64,000 nt of DNA from Bacillus sp. AFS029637. GTDB taxonomy: Bacteria > Bacillota > Bacilli > Bacillales > Bacillaceae_G. The notes below the pieces were generated by a model. The model saw nothing but the letters and a program-made list of their open reading frames with translations, was not told the origin of the DNA and did not search any database. Positions 42,631-51,426 of this stretch are shown piece by piece (positions within the stretch are counted from its first letter, which is position 1; each line of letters starts with the position of its first letter). The position numbers and the translations under genes are program-made. Where the stretch lies: positions 1-64,000 of the forward strand of contig NZ_NUPZ01000011.1 of NCBI RefSeq assembly GCF_002584985.1, in the 5' to 3' direction.

Positions 42631-43722
42631 CTAGTCTTCTACTTTCTCAAATAATAGAGCAAGCCCAATTCCACCACCAATCCCTAATGTCGCAATTCCA
42701 TATTTCATATGCTCCCTTTGCGCTTGATAAAACAAGCGCGTTACAAGCATAGCTCCAGACGCACCGTACGGATGACCGAGTGCTATCGCACCACCATTTA
42801 CATTTAACTTTTCATACGGAATTTGTAACTCCTTTGCACAAGCCACAATTTTCGAAGCAAATGCTTCATTTATTTCAAAATAATCAATGTCCTCTACTTT
42901 TAAGTTCATTCCATTTAATAATTTATTTACTGCAAATATCGGACCAGTTCCAGGGAGATTTGGATCCACTCCAACTACAACACTGCGAACGAAACGAAGG
43001 ACAGGCTTGTATCCTAATTTTCGGGCTTGCCCCTCTTCCATTACAAGAACGGCACATGCTCCATCATTTACGCCACACGAATTACCTGCCGTTACTGTGC
43101 CATTTTGCCAAAATACAGGTTTTGTTCTCTTAATAATTCTTTCATACTTCATTTCTTGCTTTATAGCTTCATCTAATAATCCATTAAGTGACAATATTTC
43201 ATCTTGTATATATCCATTTTCTAACGCTTGTAATGTCCGGTTATAGCTAAGACAAGCGTACTTGTCTTGCATTTCTCTCGTTATGTTATAACGCTCTGCA
43301 ACATATTCAGCCGCTACTCCCATATCAGGATCACCGATTGTTTCAGGTGAAAAACGCGCTCTCTTTTGAAAAGGTGATGTACTTGTACTCTCTACTCCCC
43401 CGGCGATATAACAATTACCTGCTCCCCCTTGAATGAGATGACACGCCGTACGTACTGCCTCCAATCCCGCACCACATTGCCGGTCAATCGTTACACCAGG
43501 AATATGATAACCGAGCCCCGCCTCTAAAGTAGACAGCCTTGCAATATTTCCTCCCGGCCCAACAACATTCCCTAATATAACATCGTCTATTTCTCTCTCA
43601 ATTCCTTTACTTAAAAACGAAAGAAGTGGTGCCGCTAAATGCTGAACTTCATAATCTTTCAACATCCCATTCTTCTTACCAATAGGTGTTCTTTTCGCCT
43701 CTACAATAACCGCTCTATTCAT
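42631..43722 (-). CDS. yhfS: Thiolase family protein (YhfS-like)
   Basis: 363-aa acyl-CoA/acetyl-CoA acetyltransferase-like enzyme. Nucleophilic Cys in TIDRQCGAGLEAVR, NEAFASK motif and the His of NGGAIALGHPYGASGA are present. The second catalytic Cys, usually in a C-x-GGG-x-G motif near the C-terminus, is replaced by Gly (TLGIGGGIG). GGGAGAAG supports ATG 43722; the start overlaps the upstream ligase gene by 8 nt, so the two are coupled. Order thiolase-ligase-bioY matches B. subtilis yhfS-yhfT-yhfU. Probable role in fatty-acid or biotin-precursor metabolism. Confidence 0.85.
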   Translation of the reverse strand: MNRAVIVEAKRTPIGKKNGMLKDYEVQHLAAPLLSFLSKGIEREIDDVILGNVVGPGGNIARLSTLEAGLGYHIPGVTIDRQCGAGLEAVRTACHLIQGGAGNCYIAGGVESTSTSPFQKRARFSPETIGDPDMGVAAEYVAERYNITREMQDKYACLSYNRTLQALENGYIQDEILSLNGLLDEAIKQEMKYERIIKRTKPVFWQNGTVTAGNSCGVNDGACAVLVMEEGQARKLGYKPVLRFVRSVVVGVDPNLPGTGPIFAVNKLLNGMNLKVEDIDYFEINEAFASKIVACAKELQIPYEKLNVNGGAIALGHPYGASGAMLVTRLFYQAQREHMKYGIATLGIGGGIGLALLFEKVED

Positions 43723-45175
43723 ATATCTTCTCCCGGTTTTCAATCATATTTTTTGCTGTAACACGAGCAATCTTTCCACTATTTGTATACGGTATTTCAT
43801 CAACAAAATGCCATTCTTTCGGTATTTTAAAAGAAGATAATCGTTGTAAGCAAAAACTCTTTAATTGTTGCTTCGTAGCACTTCCTTTTACGATAGCGAC
43901 AGGCTTTTCACCCCAATAATTATCCTTTATACCAACTACAACAATTTCTTCGACAGCTGGATGAGTATATAACACACTTTCTATTTCTTCTGGATAAATA
44001 TTGATTCCTCCAAATAAAATCATATTCTTCTCTCTACCAACAATATATATGAAACCTTCTTCATCTTGATAGCCTACATCTCGCACTGTCATCCAGCCAT
44101 CTGCAGTCAACTCCGGAACTAAAACCCCTTCTATTATGTATCCCATAAAAAACTGATCACTTTTTACATAAATAGTTCCTACATCACCTGTCTGTACGAT
44201 TTCTCCTACTTCATTACATATTCGAACTTGCACATTGTGACAAGGTTTTCCTACTGAATTTAGCTTACCGCTCTCTTCATCGACTAGTGTTGTTACAAAA
44301 CTAAGTTCAGATGCACCGTAAAATTCATATTTTTTCGCATAAGGGAATATACTCTTTATTTTTTCTTTCGCTTCAGCTTCCCATTTCGCTCCTGACGAAA
44401 TAATTTTCATTTCATTATCTATTACTCTATTTTCTTTATATAAAGACTCCAGCATTGTTGGTACTGTATACATAACCGAAATATTTTCAGTTACTAACTT
44501 ATCTAACACTTGATTTGGAATAAACTTTCTCATAGTATGTACGGTTTGCCCCATATATAGTGCACTTATTGCTCCGTATAAGAATAAAGAATGAACACAC
44601 GTCCCAGCTATTAAAATAGAATCTTCCTTTTTCATATGAAAGTCATGTACATTACAATCAAAACTATGAACCCACGATTGTTGTGCACGTAAAAATGCCT
44701 TCGCCTTCCCAGTTGACCCTGATGTAAATCCCATATAAAAAGGAGCATGTTGTACACATTCTACAATGTGCTCTATAGGAAGATAGTTCTCTATTATTTG
44801 TTTCCATTTATCAATTTCAATTACTCTTCCTTCTTCACCCGATAGATCATTTACCTTATATCGCTCTGTCACAATCATATTCGGATTACTGATTGCAATT
44901 CTTTCTTTGAGCTCATCCTGTTTCCACTTTATATCTAATGGCACACAAATCCATCCGGCCATAGCGGCACCCGCAAATAGTTGTAAAAACTCGATACTAT
45001 TTTCTAATACAATTGCTATCGTTTTATTCTTCGATTCTTTTTCATTTAACCAGTTTGCTACTTTACAAACTGACTCGAACCACTCTTTATATGTTAATAC
45101 TCTATCATTTTCCTTTATCGCTATTTTATTTGGTTGCAAAGAAGCATGCTTTTTATATTCTTTTGTAATCCCCAT
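43715..45175 (-). CDS. yhfT: Acyl-CoA ligase (AMP-binding, YhfT-like)
   Basis: 486-aa adenylate-forming enzyme of the ANL family. P-loop-like A3 motif YMGFTSGSTGKAKAFL (about residue 148), A5 YEFYGASELSF, A7 DGWMTVRDVGY, A8 IVGREKNMILFGGINIYPEEIE and the catalytic Lys in NSGKIARV near the C-terminus. It activates a carboxylic acid to an acyl-CoA. Shorter than typical long-chain ligases. Coupled by overlap to the thiolase gene, and downstream of bioY with a hairpin between. Confidence 0.87.
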   Translation of the reverse strand: MGITKEYKKHASLQPNKIAIKENDRVLTYKEWFESVCKVANWLNEKESKNKTIAIVLENSIEFLQLFAGAAMAGWICVPLDIKWKQDELKERIAISNPNMIVTERYKVNDLSGEEGRVIEIDKWKQIIENYLPIEHIVECVQHAPFYMGFTSGSTGKAKAFLRAQQSWVHSFDCNVHDFHMKKEDSILIAGTCVHSLFLYGAISALYMGQTVHTMRKFIPNQVLDKLVTENISVMYTVPTMLESLYKENRVIDNEMKIISSGAKWEAEAKEKIKSIFPYAKKYEFYGASELSFVTTLVDEESGKLNSVGKPCHNVQVRICNEVGEIVQTGDVGTIYVKSDQFFMGYIIEGVLVPELTADGWMTVRDVGYQDEEGFIYIVGREKNMILFGGINIYPEEIESVLYTHPAVEEIVVVGIKDNYWGEKPVAIVKGSATKQQLKSFCLQRLSSFKIPKEWHFVDEIPYTNSGKIARVTAKNMIENREKIYE

Positions 45176-45204
45176 ATGAGACGTCCTTTCTTTACAAAAT
45201 AATA

Positions 45205-45237
45205 AAAAGAAACACGCATTAGCGTGTTTCTTCTCTC
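45205..45237 (-). terminator. Hairpin between bioY and yhfT-like gene
   Basis: AAGAAACACGC / GCGTGTTTCTT stem, T-rich minus-strand continuation. It may terminate or attenuate bioY transcripts before the ligase-thiolase pair. Confidence 0.8.
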
Positions 45238-45813
45238 TTATCCCGCATTTGTATATTTTCTATTCTTCAAAGCAGGCGTAATAATATGTTTCAATGAACG
45301 ATGTAATTTTGTCACGAGAATTGCTGCTATAATCGCTTTTATGCAATCACCTGGTAAAAATACGACACTTACTTTCATCGTTTCCCATACGGAAATATCC
45401 ATTACGAAAGCTTGTACAATGATACCAAATACATAAACTACGAAAATACCACCAATTATATTAATGCATAATACTTTTATAATAGAAACTTCACGTAAAC
45501 GCTCAATTAAATAACCAATTACAAATGCTCCTACAATATAACCTAGTAAATATCCTGCACTTGGACCAACAAATACACTTGGACCACCACGTCCACCTGC
45601 AAGTAATGGTGCACCAACTCCTACAATAAGTAAGAAAACGAGCTGACTTAGTGCTCCAAGACGTGATCCTAACAGTCCACCCGCAAGCATAACACCGAGT
45701 GACTGTAAAGTAATCGGAACTGGTGTAAGAGAAAGAGCAATTGGAGGTATTAACCCTAGCACTCCCATAATAGAACTAAATAAAGCGACGAAAACTAAGT
45801 TTTTTGTATTCAT
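45238..45813 (-). CDS. bioY: Biotin transporter substrate-binding subunit BioY
   Basis: 191-aa integral membrane S component of an ECF biotin transporter, six predicted helices. Family landmarks: SLTPVPITLQSLGVMLAG near residue 30, GGPSVFVGPSAGYLLGY near 80, FLPGDCIKAIIAAIL near 160. It works with the shared EcfA/A'/T module encoded elsewhere. The frame extends to 45906, but AGGAG and family length support ATG 45813. Equivalent to B. subtilis YhfU/BioY2. Promoter region carries an inverted motif pair, possibly BirA-type. Confidence 0.93.
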   Translation of the reverse strand: MNTKNLVFVALFSSIMGVLGLIPPIALSLTPVPITLQSLGVMLAGGLLGSRLGALSQLVFLLIVGVGAPLLAGGRGGPSVFVGPSAGYLLGYIVGAFVIGYLIERLREVSIIKVLCINIIGGIFVVYVFGIIVQAFVMDISVWETMKVSVVFLPGDCIKAIIAAILVTKLHRSLKHIITPALKNRKYTNAG

Positions 45814-45826
45814 GTTTGCTTCTCCT

Positions 45827-45926
45827 ATTTGTAAACTTAAAGTTAAATTCAGATAACATATTACAAGAATTATATTAGCTTTCAACCCCGCTTTTGTCAA
45901 CTTCATTTTAACGATAGTTTACAAAT
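45827..45926. promoter_or_regulatory. Inverted motif pair flanking bioY promoter
   Basis: ATTTGTAAACT (45827-45837) and its exact complement AGTTTACAAAT (45916-45926). Each is followed inwardly by a GTTAAA-type half, so each could be an imperfect operator. BirA is the expected regulator but the spacing differs from known boxes. Confidence 0.45.
45872..45900 (-). promoter_or_regulatory. Sigma-A promoter of bioY
   Basis: Minus-strand TTGACA (45895-45900), 17-nt spacer, TAATAT (45872-45877); a TATAAT with 20-nt spacing overlaps it. Confidence 0.55.
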
Positions 45927-45936
45927 AAGAATTCCA

Positions 45937-47550
45937 TTATTTTCCTTTATGCAAATGCTCTAGTTCTTTCCGAAGCGCCTGTTTTAAAAACTTCCCAACA
46001 GATGTTTTCGGTATTTCTTCCATAAATACAATATCATCCGGTAACCACCACTTCGCAAACTGTGGTTTTAAAAACTCATATAACTCTTCTTTTGTAACAG
46101 TACTATTTTTCTTTTGAACAACGCAGGCAATTGGTCGCTCTTGCCACTGTGGGTGTGGAATTGCAACGACAGCTGCTTCAAATATAGCGTCATGTGCCAT
46201 TAAAGCGTTCTCAAGATTGACTGAAGAAATCCATTCTCCACCGCTTTTAATAACATCTTTCGTACGATCAACAATTTTTACGCAGCCTTCCTCATCAACT
46301 GTAACAACATCGCCAGTATATAACCAACCGTCACGGAATCCTTCAACAGTACGATCATCGTTATAATAGCTTTCAGCGATCCAAGGCGCTCGTAAACATA
46401 ATTCTCCCATCTCCGTACCGTCCCACTTCACTTCACCATTTGTACCGACTACTTTCATCTCAACACCCGGAACAAGATATCCTTGTTTAGAGCGGATTTC
46501 TAATTGCTCTTCATATGACAAGTCTGTTTCATAACTTTTCAAACGCGCAAGTGTTACGAGCGGGCTTGTTTCAGTCATGCCGTATGCATGTATAAAAGGA
46601 ACATTATATTTTTGTTCAAACGCTTTAATAACGCTTTTCGGTGCAGCTGCGCCTCCGCATAATATTCTCGTTATACTAGATAAATCGTAACTATTATTTT
46701 CTAACTCTTGTAATACACCAAGCCAAATTGTCGGCACACCCGCAGCTATCGTTACTTTTTCAGATTGAATCATCTCTAATAAAATTTTCGGATTAAACAT
46801 CGGTCCTGGGAGAACTTGTTTTGAACCAAACCAAGCAGCTGCAAAAGGAAGTCCCCAAGCATTCACATGAAACATTGGTACAATCGCCATCGCTGCATCA
46901 CTTTCCGATAAAGCAGCTGTATCAGCTAAACCGAGTGCCATACAATGCAATACAGTACTACGATGCGTATATACAACACCTTTTGGGTTTCCTGTAGTCG
47001 CTGACGTATAACACATACCAGCTGGTGTATTTTCATCAATATCTTTTACAAATTGGAAATTTGAATCGCCTTCTTCTAAAAGTTTCTCATAATGATATAC
47101 AGGCTGAAGTGTAGTTTTTGGGAGCTCATCTTTATCAGTCATAACAATGTAGGCTTGTACAGTTGATAATTCGGATTGAATACTTTCAACGAGTGGTACG
47201 AGATCTTCATCAATAAGTAAAATTCGATCTTCAGCGTGCTGAATAATGTATGAAATATGTTGGGGAGATAAACGAATATTAATTGTGTGCAAAATGGAAG
47301 CAATACCCGGAATAGCAAAATATGCTTCCACATGTCGATGATGATTCCATGCTAACGTTCCTACACGTTCGCCTTCCTTAATCCCAAGCTTTTTTAACGC
47401 ACTAGAAAGTCTTCTCGTCCTTTCTCCTAGCTGTTTATACGTTAATGTCGTAATGGTATCATGTGTACGAGAAACGATTTCTTTCTTTGGGAATAACTTT
47501 TCTGCCCTTTCCATCATAGAACTAATTGTTAGCGGTACATTCATCATCAT
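45937..47550 (-). CDS. Fatty-acid--CoA ligase (AlkK/medium-chain type)
   Basis: 537-aa ANL-family enzyme forming acyl-CoA from fatty acid, ATP and CoA. A3 motif GMCYTSATTGNPKGVVYTHRS (landmark TSATTGNPKG, about residue 178), A5 IHAYGMTETSPL, A7 GWLYTGDVV, A8 IVDRTKDVIKSGGEWISSVNLE, and catalytic Lys in KTSVGKFLKQ. The sequence resembles medium-chain AlkK-type ligases more than LcfA/LcfB. GGGAGG lies 11 nt before the first of three Met codons, so the exact start could be 3-6 nt later. Upstream of bioY; own transcription unit. Confidence 0.9.
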   Translation of the reverse strand: MMMNVPLTISSMMERAEKLFPKKEIVSRTHDTITTLTYKQLGERTRRLSSALKKLGIKEGERVGTLAWNHHRHVEAYFAIPGIASILHTINIRLSPQHISYIIQHAEDRILLIDEDLVPLVESIQSELSTVQAYIVMTDKDELPKTTLQPVYHYEKLLEEGDSNFQFVKDIDENTPAGMCYTSATTGNPKGVVYTHRSTVLHCMALGLADTAALSESDAAMAIVPMFHVNAWGLPFAAAWFGSKQVLPGPMFNPKILLEMIQSEKVTIAAGVPTIWLGVLQELENNSYDLSSITRILCGGAAAPKSVIKAFEQKYNVPFIHAYGMTETSPLVTLARLKSYETDLSYEEQLEIRSKQGYLVPGVEMKVVGTNGEVKWDGTEMGELCLRAPWIAESYYNDDRTVEGFRDGWLYTGDVVTVDEEGCVKIVDRTKDVIKSGGEWISSVNLENALMAHDAIFEAAVVAIPHPQWQERPIACVVQKKNSTVTKEELYEFLKPQFAKWWLPDDIVFMEEIPKTSVGKFLKQALRKELEHLHKGK

Positions 47551-47671
47551 ATTGGTTACATCCTCCCTTTAAAGCGTTTTCATTTTCATATATTATAACA
47601 GACTTCAACAAATATTTACGATATTTTTCAGTATTTTCTGAATTATTTCTTTGGAAATAATTCAAATCAAT

Positions 47672-47716
47672 AAAAAACATGTTTTGAATACACTGATCCG
47701 AAACATGTTTTTTATT
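47672..47716 (-). terminator. Terminator of XRE regulator gene
   Basis: AAAAACATGTTT / AAACATGTTTTT stem, loop of about 19 nt, A- and T-runs on both sides. Confidence 0.8.
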
Positions 47717-47718
47717 TT

Positions 47719-48507
47719 TTATAAACTATCCACCTTTTTTCTGACTTTCTTTTTCAATTTAAAAATAAAACGATTACTATATTCTTTATTTTCTACTAAA
47801 ATCCGGTACGTCTCTAACACTCCTAAAACACGAACAAAAAGATAAAATCCAATAGCAATAAGTACAACACAGTAAGGATAATACTGCACTAGCTCTCCTG
47901 AAGTGATTCGTTTTTTTTCAAATAAAAACGGTATTGCTCCTGCTGCTATGAAACAAAATCCAACAACCACTACTGCAGCATATTTCTTTTTAATAGTCGC
48001 ATATCTTTTTGTCAATTCTTTTAGAAAGTTTTGATCAAATAGTAGTTCTTCTTTTTTCAATACATTGTATCGACTCTCTTCTATCGTTACAGGTACCATC
48101 ATCGCTCCAATCCCCAGCACTGCAATAATAATGACAAGAAACGTAGACATTGTTGCATTTTCTTTAAATAGTAAATACGGTATTGTCGATAAAATGAGCA
48201 AACTAAATCCTAATGCAATATACTTAGAAATTTTTTGTCCATACACTATATACCCTTCTGCCATTTCCTTACTTACGTAATAACCATTTTCCTTTTCATT
48301 ACTTTGTTCAGCAGTTTCTTTTAATAAGTAATCAAGAGATACTTCGAATACATTTCCAATCATTATTAACTTTTCAGTTTCAGGAAAACCTTGACCATTT
48401 TCCCATTTACTAACCGCTTGCCTTGTCGTGTTTAATTTCTCAGCTAACGCTTCTTGAGAAAGTCCCTTTTCCTTTCTTAATTTAAATAATTTTTCACCAA
48501 ATTCCAT
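47719..48507 (-). CDS. Membrane-bound XRE-family transcriptional regulator
   Basis: 262 aa: N-terminal HTH_3 domain (about 1-62; LFKLRKEKGLSQEALAEKLN and TRQAVSKWENGQ), then a linker and four predicted transmembrane helices (about 92-135, 168-190, 205-225). This arrangement suggests a membrane-tethered repressor that senses envelope state or a membrane partner. GGGGG precedes the start. The upstream region has three CGGTTGCG-type direct repeats at 21-22 bp intervals that may be its own operators. Confidence 0.85.
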   Translation of the reverse strand: MEFGEKLFKLRKEKGLSQEALAEKLNTTRQAVSKWENGQGFPETEKLIMIGNVFEVSLDYLLKETAEQSNEKENGYYVSKEMAEGYIVYGQKISKYIALGFSLLILSTIPYLLFKENATMSTFLVIIIAVLGIGAMMVPVTIEESRYNVLKKEELLFDQNFLKELTKRYATIKKKYAAVVVVGFCFIAAGAIPFLFEKKRITSGELVQYYPYCVVLIAIGFYLFVRVLGVLETYRILVENKEYSNRFIFKLKKKVRKKVDSL

Positions 48508-48575
48508 ATGTGTGTCCCCCTTTGTTTTTCTTAACTAAATTGTACGTAAACATTGCGCTTACCTCTATCTTCCTG

Positions 48576-48626
48576 CGGTTGCGCTTTGTCAACTTACGGT
48601 TGCGATTGTGTTATATTGCGGTTTTA
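48576..48626. repeat. Phased CGGTTGCG direct repeats upstream of XRE gene
   Basis: CGGTTGCG at 48576-48583 and 48597-48604, and CGGTTTTA at 48619-48626; intervals of 21 and 22 bp, i.e. two helical turns. Candidate autoregulatory operators. Confidence 0.5.
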
Positions 48627-48728
48627 TATACGATTTAGCTAGTTTCTTCTATGATTATGACGTTAATAAAACATTTTCTTCTAATAACAAATTATAACAA
48701 TTAAAGGTAATTATTGTTATAAAAAAAC

Positions 48729-48765
48729 GAAAAACTCCCTTATTTATTTAAAGGAGTTTTCAATA
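48729..48765 (-). terminator. Terminator of GNAT gene
   Basis: AAAACTCCCTT / AAGGAGTTTT stem with T-run on the minus strand. Confidence 0.8.
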
Positions 48766-48774
48766 AAAACTATT

Positions 48775-49335
48775 TCATTGGTTCATATATCTTTCCCTAG
48801 ATATATGATACTTTTTCATATCACGATACTTACCTTTAACGAACAAATCATTTTGAAGCGTACATTCATACTCCATATTCAAACGTTTCATTAATCTTTC
48901 AGATGCTTCATTTTCCGAGTTACATCCCGCTTCAATACGATTAAGACGTAACTCATGAAAACCATGGTTAAAAAAAGCTAATGCAGCCTCGGTAGCCAAT
49001 CCTCTTCCCCAATATTTTCGTGATAAAGCGTATGCAATTTCTGCTTTATGTGCAGTTGAATCATACTTTATAAACCCACAAGTCCCTATAAGTTTTTGCT
49101 CCCCTTTTAACACTATGCCAAGGGGAGCTACTTGTTCTTTCTCGTACCCACTCACAATTCCTTCTATATATTCAGCTGTTTCATGCAACGATTGATGAGC
49201 ATCCCATACAGTATATGTTGTCATCTCTTTATCAGCAGCATACTCAAATATATGTAAACTATCACTCATATTAATTTTCCTTAATATAAGTCGTTTCGTA
49301 TATAACGTTGGATACGACCACTTCTCAATGATCAT
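48775..49335 (-). CDS. GNAT N-acetyltransferase (RimJ/RimL-like)
   Basis: 186-aa acetyltransferase_3-type enzyme: TKRLILRKINMSDSLHIFEY at the start, the acetyl-CoA loop YALSRKYWGRGLATEAALAF (about 108-127), and RIEAGCNSENEASERLMKRL. It may acetylate a protein N-terminus or small amine. Start overlaps the zinc-ribbon gene by 4 nt (ATGA), so the two form an operon. Confidence 0.88.
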   Translation of the reverse strand: MIIEKWSYPTLYTKRLILRKINMSDSLHIFEYAADKEMTTYTVWDAHQSLHETAEYIEGIVSGYEKEQVAPLGIVLKGEQKLIGTCGFIKYDSTAHKAEIAYALSRKYWGRGLATEAALAFFNHGFHELRLNRIEAGCNSENEASERLMKRLNMEYECTLQNDLFVKGKYRDMKKYHISRERYMNQ

Positions 49336-49535
49336 AACGGCTTCTGCTTAAATTTTTCATAGTTCCGTACCTTTAATAAAAGGATATTCCCGCAATCTGT
49401 ACAAATATAAGCATCCACTGGTGAAGATGTGAACATCGTCTCCTTTTTCCTTATTTGTGCATATCCGATAAACTCTCCTTCCCCTATGTTTTGAGAACCA
49501 CAATGAGAGCATGTCTGCACGTCTTTCTGTTTCAT
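49332..49535 (-). CDS. Small zinc-ribbon protein
   Basis: 67 aa with two CxxC knuckles, CSHCGS (about 9-12) and CTDCGN (about 45-48), separated by about 33 residues: a typical zinc ribbon. Function unknown. AAAGGTGGT supports ATG 49535; the frame opens at 49586 without ribosome binding site. Coupled to the GNAT gene by ATGA overlap. Confidence 0.75.
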   Translation of the reverse strand: MKQKDVQTCSHCGSQNIGEGEFIGYAQIRKKETMFTSSPVDAYICTDCGNILLLKVRNYEKFKQKPL

Positions 49536-49687
49536 GAGAGCACCACCTTTAATCTGTTTCCACTCCCTTCGACAGTTCACTTCCATTTCCCTTCCAAAAA
49601 ACTTCTTATTCTCTTACATTACAACAGGAATCTCTGAGCAAAAATCGTATATGTACTATAAACTATATTAATTGACGGAGGAATCTT

Positions 49688-50500
49688 ATGAGTACAATTA
49701 TGACACTTGATGCAGCCAGTGAAATTGAAAACGCGGAAATAAATATGCTTTCTTCTAGATTAGAGGCACTACAAGAAATAAATGGAAACCCAATGCAAGT
49801 ACAAATGAAAAAATTCGGGAGTGCCACTGCCTTTTCATCAAAAGTGATTGCTGGTCCTACTTTTAATACAGTAAAAGGCATTACATTTACAAATACAGAT
49901 CAGATAGATGAAATCATCTCTTATTATCAATCACTACAAATTCCTTGCCGCTTTGAAATCACACCAGCGCAAGGCACAACTGAACTATTTCAATATTTAT
50001 CTCAAAAAGGTTTTTACCAATCCAGCTTCCATACTGCTTTATATAATATACCGAGAGAAGATTCATCCCTTCTTCCGTCTAACATTTCAGTACGCCAACT
50101 AAAAGAAAATGAGTTTAATATTTTCGCAGACATATATGTAAGCGGATTTAATATGCCGTCCTTTACAAAAGATGGCGTCCATCAAAACAACGAAATTCTT
50201 TACAATAAACCTGGATGGCATTTTTTCATAGCTGAAGTTCAAAATATCCCTGCGGGCATTGGTGTTCTGTATATAAATCAAGGGATTGCCTCATTAGCCG
50301 CTTCTGCTACTTTGCCAGAATTTCAGCGTAGAGGCTGTCATACTGCATTAATTCAAAAACGAATTGAGACAGCTATTGAATCCAATTGTAATTTAATAGT
50401 TGGACAAGCAAGATTCGGTAGCGGCAGTCAAAATAATATGGAACGTGCCCATATGAAAATCGCTTATACAAAATCAATTTGGACTGCAAAAGACATGTAA
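49688..50500 (+). CDS. GNAT family N-acetyltransferase (two-domain)
   Basis: 270 aa. The N-terminal 120 residues are a degenerate GNAT-like half; the C-terminal half (about 125-265) has the acetyl-CoA-binding stretch AASATLPEFQRRGCHTALIQKRIE and QARFGSGSQNNMERAHMKI (landmarks PEFQRRGCHTALI and SGSQNNMERA). This two-part form is common in Bacillus. Acceptor unknown. ACGGAGGA precedes the ATG. Single gene. Confidence 0.85.
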   Translation: MSTIMTLDAASEIENAEINMLSSRLEALQEINGNPMQVQMKKFGSATAFSSKVIAGPTFNTVKGITFTNTDQIDEIISYYQSLQIPCRFEITPAQGTTELFQYLSQKGFYQSSFHTALYNIPREDSSLLPSNISVRQLKENEFNIFADIYVSGFNMPSFTKDGVHQNNEILYNKPGWHFFIAEVQNIPAGIGVLYINQGIASLAASATLPEFQRRGCHTALIQKRIETAIESNCNLIVGQARFGSGSQNNMERAHMKIAYTKSIWTAKDM

Positions 50501-50597
50501 TTAACATTCTTTCTCTTTCCATTACAGTCTTATACATTTTATGACAGCTTCTTTTCTATCCTATTAATAATATTCAAACTACAAGAAAGAGAAGTGT

Positions 50598-50654
50598 ATG
50601 ACTAAGCATGATCATGGTTTAAAAGAAAAAGCACATGCATATAAAAGAATATAA
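50598..50654 (+). CDS. Possible very short peptide (18 aa) or frameshifted remnant
   Basis: MTKHDHGLKEKAHAYKRI with AGAGAAG upstream. Removing one A from the A-run near 50643 would extend it to end in YKEYKEGK. It may be a small peptide with a recent frameshift, or chance. Confidence 0.25.
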   Translation: MTKHDHGLKEKAHAYKRI

Positions 50655-50664
50655 AGAAGGGAAA

Positions 50665-50695
50665 TAAAAAAGAGCCCGTCGGCTCTTTTTTATTT
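50665..50695. terminator. Bidirectional terminator
   Basis: AAAAAAGAGCC / GGCTCTTTTTT stem with short CGTC loop. Confidence 0.85.
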
Positions 50696-50938
50696 TCCCT
50701 CACTCTTCTCTAACACATATAAATCTTCTTCTATATTCGTTAATTTCTCACTTACAAGCTTTCTTGCATCTCCAATTGCTTGATTGTATGCAAATGGTCC
50801 AATTAATTTAATCATTTCTTCTATTAAACGTTCTGCTTGAAATCGTCCGATTTCATCTAAATCTTCTTCCATGAAAAATTGCTGAATTTGTGCTACAAGC
50901 TCTTCTTTTTTATCGTTCGTTATTTTTATATTCATCAT
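50690..50938 (-). CDS. DUF2164 family protein
   Basis: 82 aa. The run IGRFQAERLIEEMIKLIGPF followed by AYNQAIGDARKLVSEKL matches the DUF2164 pattern (F-x-AE-x-L...GP-x-x-YN-x-AI-x-DA). Helical and acidic, no membrane segment. Function unknown. Two consecutive Met codons leave the start ambiguous by 3 nt. It follows the amidase gene by 20 nt, so probably cotranscribed. Confidence 0.82.
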   Translation of the reverse strand: MMNIKITNDKKEELVAQIQQFFMEEDLDEIGRFQAERLIEEMIKLIGPFAYNQAIGDARKLVSEKLTNIEEDLYVLEKSEGK

Positions 50939-50958
50939 TATTCGCTACTCCTCTATAT

Positions 50959-51411
50959 TTAAGATAGTACATTTCTTAACTCTACCATAGAAAAACGATT
51001 CCCAGGACAACTTTTTGTCACGCCTTCTAGCTCCCTATGACCGAGTATATTTTCTTTCTTTATAGCAAACTGCTTCATAAACATTTTACATAAAGAATAT
51101 AATGCATTCATTTGCGGGGTAGTTGGATCATATTTATCGAAATTACCCGTCATACATATTCCAATTGTATCCCTATTATTATCTTTCGCATGTGCTCCAA
51201 TATGTAACCCTCGCCCTTCCACTACAGTTCCATCTTCTTCAATAAAATAATTGTAACCAATTCCGCTCCACCCTCTTACAGTTTGATGAAATTCGTGTGT
51301 TTTATACACATCCCATCCATCTTCTGATGTATGGTGAATAATTAGTTTATCTATTCTTTCTAAAGGAACTAATTCATCTTTAAATGTTAGATTTGCACAT
51401 TTAATTTCCAT
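50959..51411 (-). CDS. N-acetylmuramoyl-L-alanine amidase (Amidase_2/PGRP fold)
   Basis: 150-aa peptidoglycan amidase domain alone. Zinc ligands: His of LIIHHTSEDGWD (about 25), His of NILGHRELEG (about 123), and Cys of TKSCPGNRF (about 135). There is also a conserved GYNYFIEEDGTVVEGR. No signal peptide or wall-binding repeats are visible, so it may act in spores, in recycling, or need lysis for release. GGAGG precedes the ATG; 15 nt after the PP2C gene. Confidence 0.9.
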   Translation of the reverse strand: MEIKCANLTFKDELVPLERIDKLIIHHTSEDGWDVYKTHEFHQTVRGWSGIGYNYFIEEDGTVVEGRGLHIGAHAKDNNRDTIGICMTGNFDKYDPTTPQMNALYSLCKMFMKQFAIKKENILGHRELEGVTKSCPGNRFSMVELRNVLS

Positions 51412-51426
51412 TTGAACTGCCTCCTC

